DNA from: Dillenia suffruticosa | Taxonomy: Eukaryota; Streptophyta; Magnoliopsida; Dilleniales; Dilleniaceae | Assembly: GCA_033439265.1 (NCBI GenBank) | Contig: JAVTVX010000013.1 | Span: 4,304,501 to 4,368,500 of the forward strand | Length of the DNA stretch: 64,000 bases | Direction: 5' to 3' | Shown here: in pieces, positions 62,101 to 64,000 of the stretch | Layout of the letters: every line of letters starts with the position of its first letter | How positions within the stretch are numbered: the stretch's first letter is position 1 | Made by a program: the position numbers and the translations under genes | The notes under the pieces: model-generated | Told to the model about the DNA's origin: nothing | Databases searched by the model: none | What the model saw: the letters and a program-made list of their open reading frames with translations, nothing else

Positions 62101-62387
62101 ATGACACTCTCGTACTTGATCACCTAAAAAGATCAAATCAAATGAACAGTTCAAAGGTTAGTGATACATATGAGATCAACGGAAATTAGAGCATAATTTT
62201 GAATTGGAAAATAGCAAGCGGATCAAGGAAATGAGATAATGATGTTTAAGATTGGAAGAATTACAGAAAATAAACGAATCGAGAAAGCGAGAATTCCGAT
62301 CAGGAGGAGAATGAAGAAGGAGAGAACATTCCCGAACGCGTTCCTCAGAACAGATTCTTGTCTCTTTCCGTTCTCTATAGCCGCCAT
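52134..62387 (-). CDS. STT3A: Oligosaccharyltransferase catalytic subunit STT3A-like
   Basis: Twenty-three coding exons on the minus strand: 62387-62265, 62123-62061, 58994-58939, 58835-58764, 58612-58507, 58415-58365, 57608-57513, 57330-57271, 57189-57076, 56638-56552, 56214-56111, 55932-55837, 55512-55392, 55278-55198, 55117-54986, 54871-54638, 54174-54031, 53341-53155, 53080-52983, 52860-52781, 52698-52611, 52378-52289, 52193-52134. All junctions are GT-AG and phase-consistent; the total is 780 aa, about the 779 I recall for Arabidopsis STT3A, whose divergent paralogue STT3B is shorter. Motifs: [10 protein letters not shown] (first luminal loop, catalytic Asp), [26 protein letters not shown] (SVSE), [15 protein letters not shown] (WWDYG acceptor-Ser/Thr motif) and NNTWNNTH sequons, ending RKRNPWQ. 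It is a multi-pass ER protein that transfers the lipid-linked glycan to Asn in N-x-S/T. A Lys-rich loop (about 440-490, [10 protein letters not shown]) lies before the C-terminal domain. Exon 16 uses a weak TTAAG acceptor, the only one keeping frame. Confidence 0.96.
53661..53700. repeat. (GA)n microsatellite in STT3A intron 17
   Basis: A perfect GA tract of 40 bases inside the intron between exons 17 and 18. Confidence 0.95.
59058..59105. repeat. (AC)n microsatellite in STT3A intron 2
   Basis: A perfect AC/CA tract of about 47 bases, close to exon 3. It is the longest dinucleotide tract in the window. Confidence 0.95.
59535..60385. repeat. Direct repeat, left copy, in STT3A intron 2
   Basis: Collinear with 60855-61690 over about 0.84 kb. 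Shared landmarks in order: ACTCATTTGTGG, TATTTTCATGAAACT, TTAAGGCATAA, AGATAAGGGAA, TTGACATCCAA, CAACCAAGAAACC, AGAAGAAGATCATCAT, AAAGCCCAAGCTTGT and a TCTAG-rich end. The two copies have diverged by many substitutions and indels. Equal length, same orientation and a shorter unique spacer suggest LTRs of a small nonautonomous retroelement, or an old tandem duplication. Confidence 0.6.
60386..60854. other. Spacer between the intron 2 direct repeats
   Basis: About 470 bp without a coding frame or recognisable tRNA primer-binding site. If the repeats are LTRs, this would be a much reduced internal domain, as in TRIM-type elements. Confidence 0.4.
60855..61690. repeat. Direct repeat, right copy, in STT3A intron 2
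   Basis: Second copy of the sequence at 59535-60385, same orientation, containing the same ordered landmarks. It carries an extra segment of about 60 bp near 61080-61140 with a second GAGGTGGTTACTT-type block. No clear target-site duplication flanks the pair. Confidence 0.6.
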
Positions 62388-63615
62388 TGACGGCCAATTT
62401 TAGATGTGACAAATTCCCAGAGAGAGAGAGGTGTAGACAGAGAGAGGAAGAGAGGGTTTTGAAGAAGGGGAGAAAGAAAGAGAAGAAGGAAGACGACTTT
62501 GTAGCAGACTAGAGTTTTGGAGTGAGAGCTACGATGTTGCCCCCTGGGACGAAAATGACTGAATTGACCCTCCATAATTAATTAAATGACTATTTTGTCG
62601 TGGACGAGCTTCCCTATTGGTCTCTTTGAATTGCTTTCCACGTGGCTATAAATCATTCGTTGAACTACGAAGATAGTTTATGTGGGCTGGTTTGTAGGCC
62701 TTTTTATAAGCTTGATGGACTCTTCTATTGTCTTGAATCAAGGCCCAACCCAATATTTTATAGGCCTGCTGCATCATAAGCCGGTTGTTTCGCTTCTCTT
62801 TTTTTATTTTTTTTTAGTGTACAAATATTTAAACATGAGATTATCAGATTAAGAGAGAAAAATTTATACGACTAGGCTGCATTTCCACATTCCGTTTGGA
62901 TCCTCTATATTTAAAAGATAAATATAAATCAAATCATTAATTTAATACTGAATTCTAATTAAGCATAAAGATAAATTAATTTCAAATTTATGCAATATAA
63001 AAACAATATTAAACATTTTAAAATAAGTTTAAATTTTACTTTTAGAGAAATTTAAAATTTAAAATATTTTCTTCTTGTTAAAACTAAAAAGTTTAAATTA
63101 TAATTTTATAAGTTAAAACTAAATTTGCTGTCAATCGAGTACACCATGTGAATCTGTATTGACTGCTTATAAACAATCATGGGAAATTGATAACGATCAG
63201 ACATTAAAGATAAAAACAATTGAGCTATCTTCAAGTAACAAACAAAAATCCCAGAGCACAATTACGTTGGATTTCAGATCATTGTAAACACTGTGATGCT
63301 GTCATCTTTTGGCATAACATATAACTTTATATTAGAGTATGTCGATCAAAGAAAAATTAAGAAATGCACCAAACTGGTTACAAAGATTTGGAAAGAGCTT
63401 AGAAATTTCTCATCTAACACCTAGTAGCCTTAGTTCATGGTTCCCTATGTACATAACAGCCTTCTGGTATGATAATTTGCTTTGTGGTGAGCCATGCTTC
63501 AAGAACTCCAAGATAATGTAATATCTGAGAACGAGGAGGGTTTACACTCTACCAGACCTTTTCAGCTTTAACAGGGTTACCAAATCTTACAAATTAAGGG
63601 AAGCCATGAAAACTT
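62388..63615. other. STT3A 5' region and 3' UTR of the right-edge gene
   Basis: Bases 62388-62560 are AG-rich and probably the 5' UTR and core promoter of STT3A (read on the minus strand it is CT-rich). Bases 62580-63150 are AT-rich with no coding signal. Bases 63200-63615 are more balanced and probably the 3' UTR of the truncated minus-strand gene whose stop is at 63616-63618. Confidence 0.5.
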
Positions 63616-64000
63616 CTAAGCAAATATCTCAGAATCAATTTGTTGAATCTTTGGGAAAATTTGTCTTAGAGTAGCAAAATAGTGGGGGGAATTTGCCTGC
63701 AAAGAAGTTCAAAGATGATGAAGAAATCATGTTAGATTCAGATGACAAAAAGAGGGGAAAAAATACCATCATAAAGACCCCTTTTCCATGGTAAATGGAT
63801 AGGTATTGTGGAGATGCATGGTAGATAAAAAACAAACAAGTATTACTATCCCCTAATGCTCTCAATAATAATTCCTCGAAATAAGTCTCTATGTTAATTG
63901 CCATTCCAATGAAAAAACAAACTAATTTAGCAGATGAGACTCTGGATCCATCATTGGGTAAAACTGTCCCCAAAGAAATTTCAGCTTGTGCAACTTGTAA
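63616..64000 (-). CDS. C-terminal exons of an unidentified gene, truncated by the window edge
   Basis: Two exons are visible on the minus strand. The first runs from the edge to 63923 (frame ...LQVAQAEISLGTVLPNDG then SRVSSAKL) and ends at a GT donor (TTA/GTTTGT). The last exon is 63696-63616, after a TTTGCAG acceptor; it reads ANSPHYFATLRQIFPKI then QQIDSEIFA and TAG. Phases match (0/0). The region reads as alpha-helical, possibly coiled coil. I do not recognise the protein. It is not a retained frame: reading through the intron gives a low-complexity tail that stops near 63635. The rest of the gene lies beyond the window. Confidence 0.6.

Overview
This is nuclear DNA from a flowering plant, most likely a eudicot. 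The evidence is intron-rich genes of plant-only families (a chloroplast intron-splicing factor, a GT47 glycosyltransferase, a DREB-type AP2/ERF factor, a DYW-class PPR protein, a plant unc-13/DUF810 protein), very AT-rich intergenic DNA, abundant (GA/CT)n microsatellites and small transposon relics. Nothing in it looks prokaryotic or viral.

Left gene cluster (0.8-14 kb): a complete CAF1-type CRM-domain gene on the minus strand (847-4201, five coding exons) lies head to head with a GT47/exostosin-type glycosyltransferase gene on the plus strand (4972-7573, four coding exons). Their start codons are 770 bp apart and may share a promoter. Next comes a decayed alpha/beta-hydrolase-like gene (10290-13924) with a frameshift, stop codons and a lost segment.

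Central gene-poor region (14-40 kb): the one convincing gene is an intronless AP2/ERF factor of the TINY-like DREB A-4 type (21920-22651). The rest is AT-rich DNA with microsatellites, a CACTA-like nonautonomous transposon (about 18.66-19.89 kb), a well-preserved SINE with target-site duplication (38737-38926), a diverged relative of it, and a small dispersed AT-rich repeat family.

Right gene cluster (40-64 kb): an intronless DYW-class PPR gene (minus, 40469-42559), a plant unc-13/DUF810 gene (plus, 45957-50759, with a GC-AG intron and a short stop-free in-frame intron), and a complete 23-exon STT3A-like oligosaccharyltransferase catalytic-subunit gene (minus, 52134-62387). I reassembled the STT3A model by eye to 780 residues. 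Its second intron holds two 0.8-kb direct repeats. The right edge cuts off a minus-strand gene of which the last two coding exons are visible (63616-64000).

The genes do not form a pathway; they are ordinary housekeeping, organelle RNA-processing, secretory and regulatory genes. I did not find a convincing undescribed system. The points most worth checking are the exitron-like intron and GC-AG intron in the unc-13-like gene, the repeat-bearing STT3A intron, the fresh SINE, the hydrolase pseudogene and the ATGA-overlapping upstream ORF of the glycosyltransferase gene.
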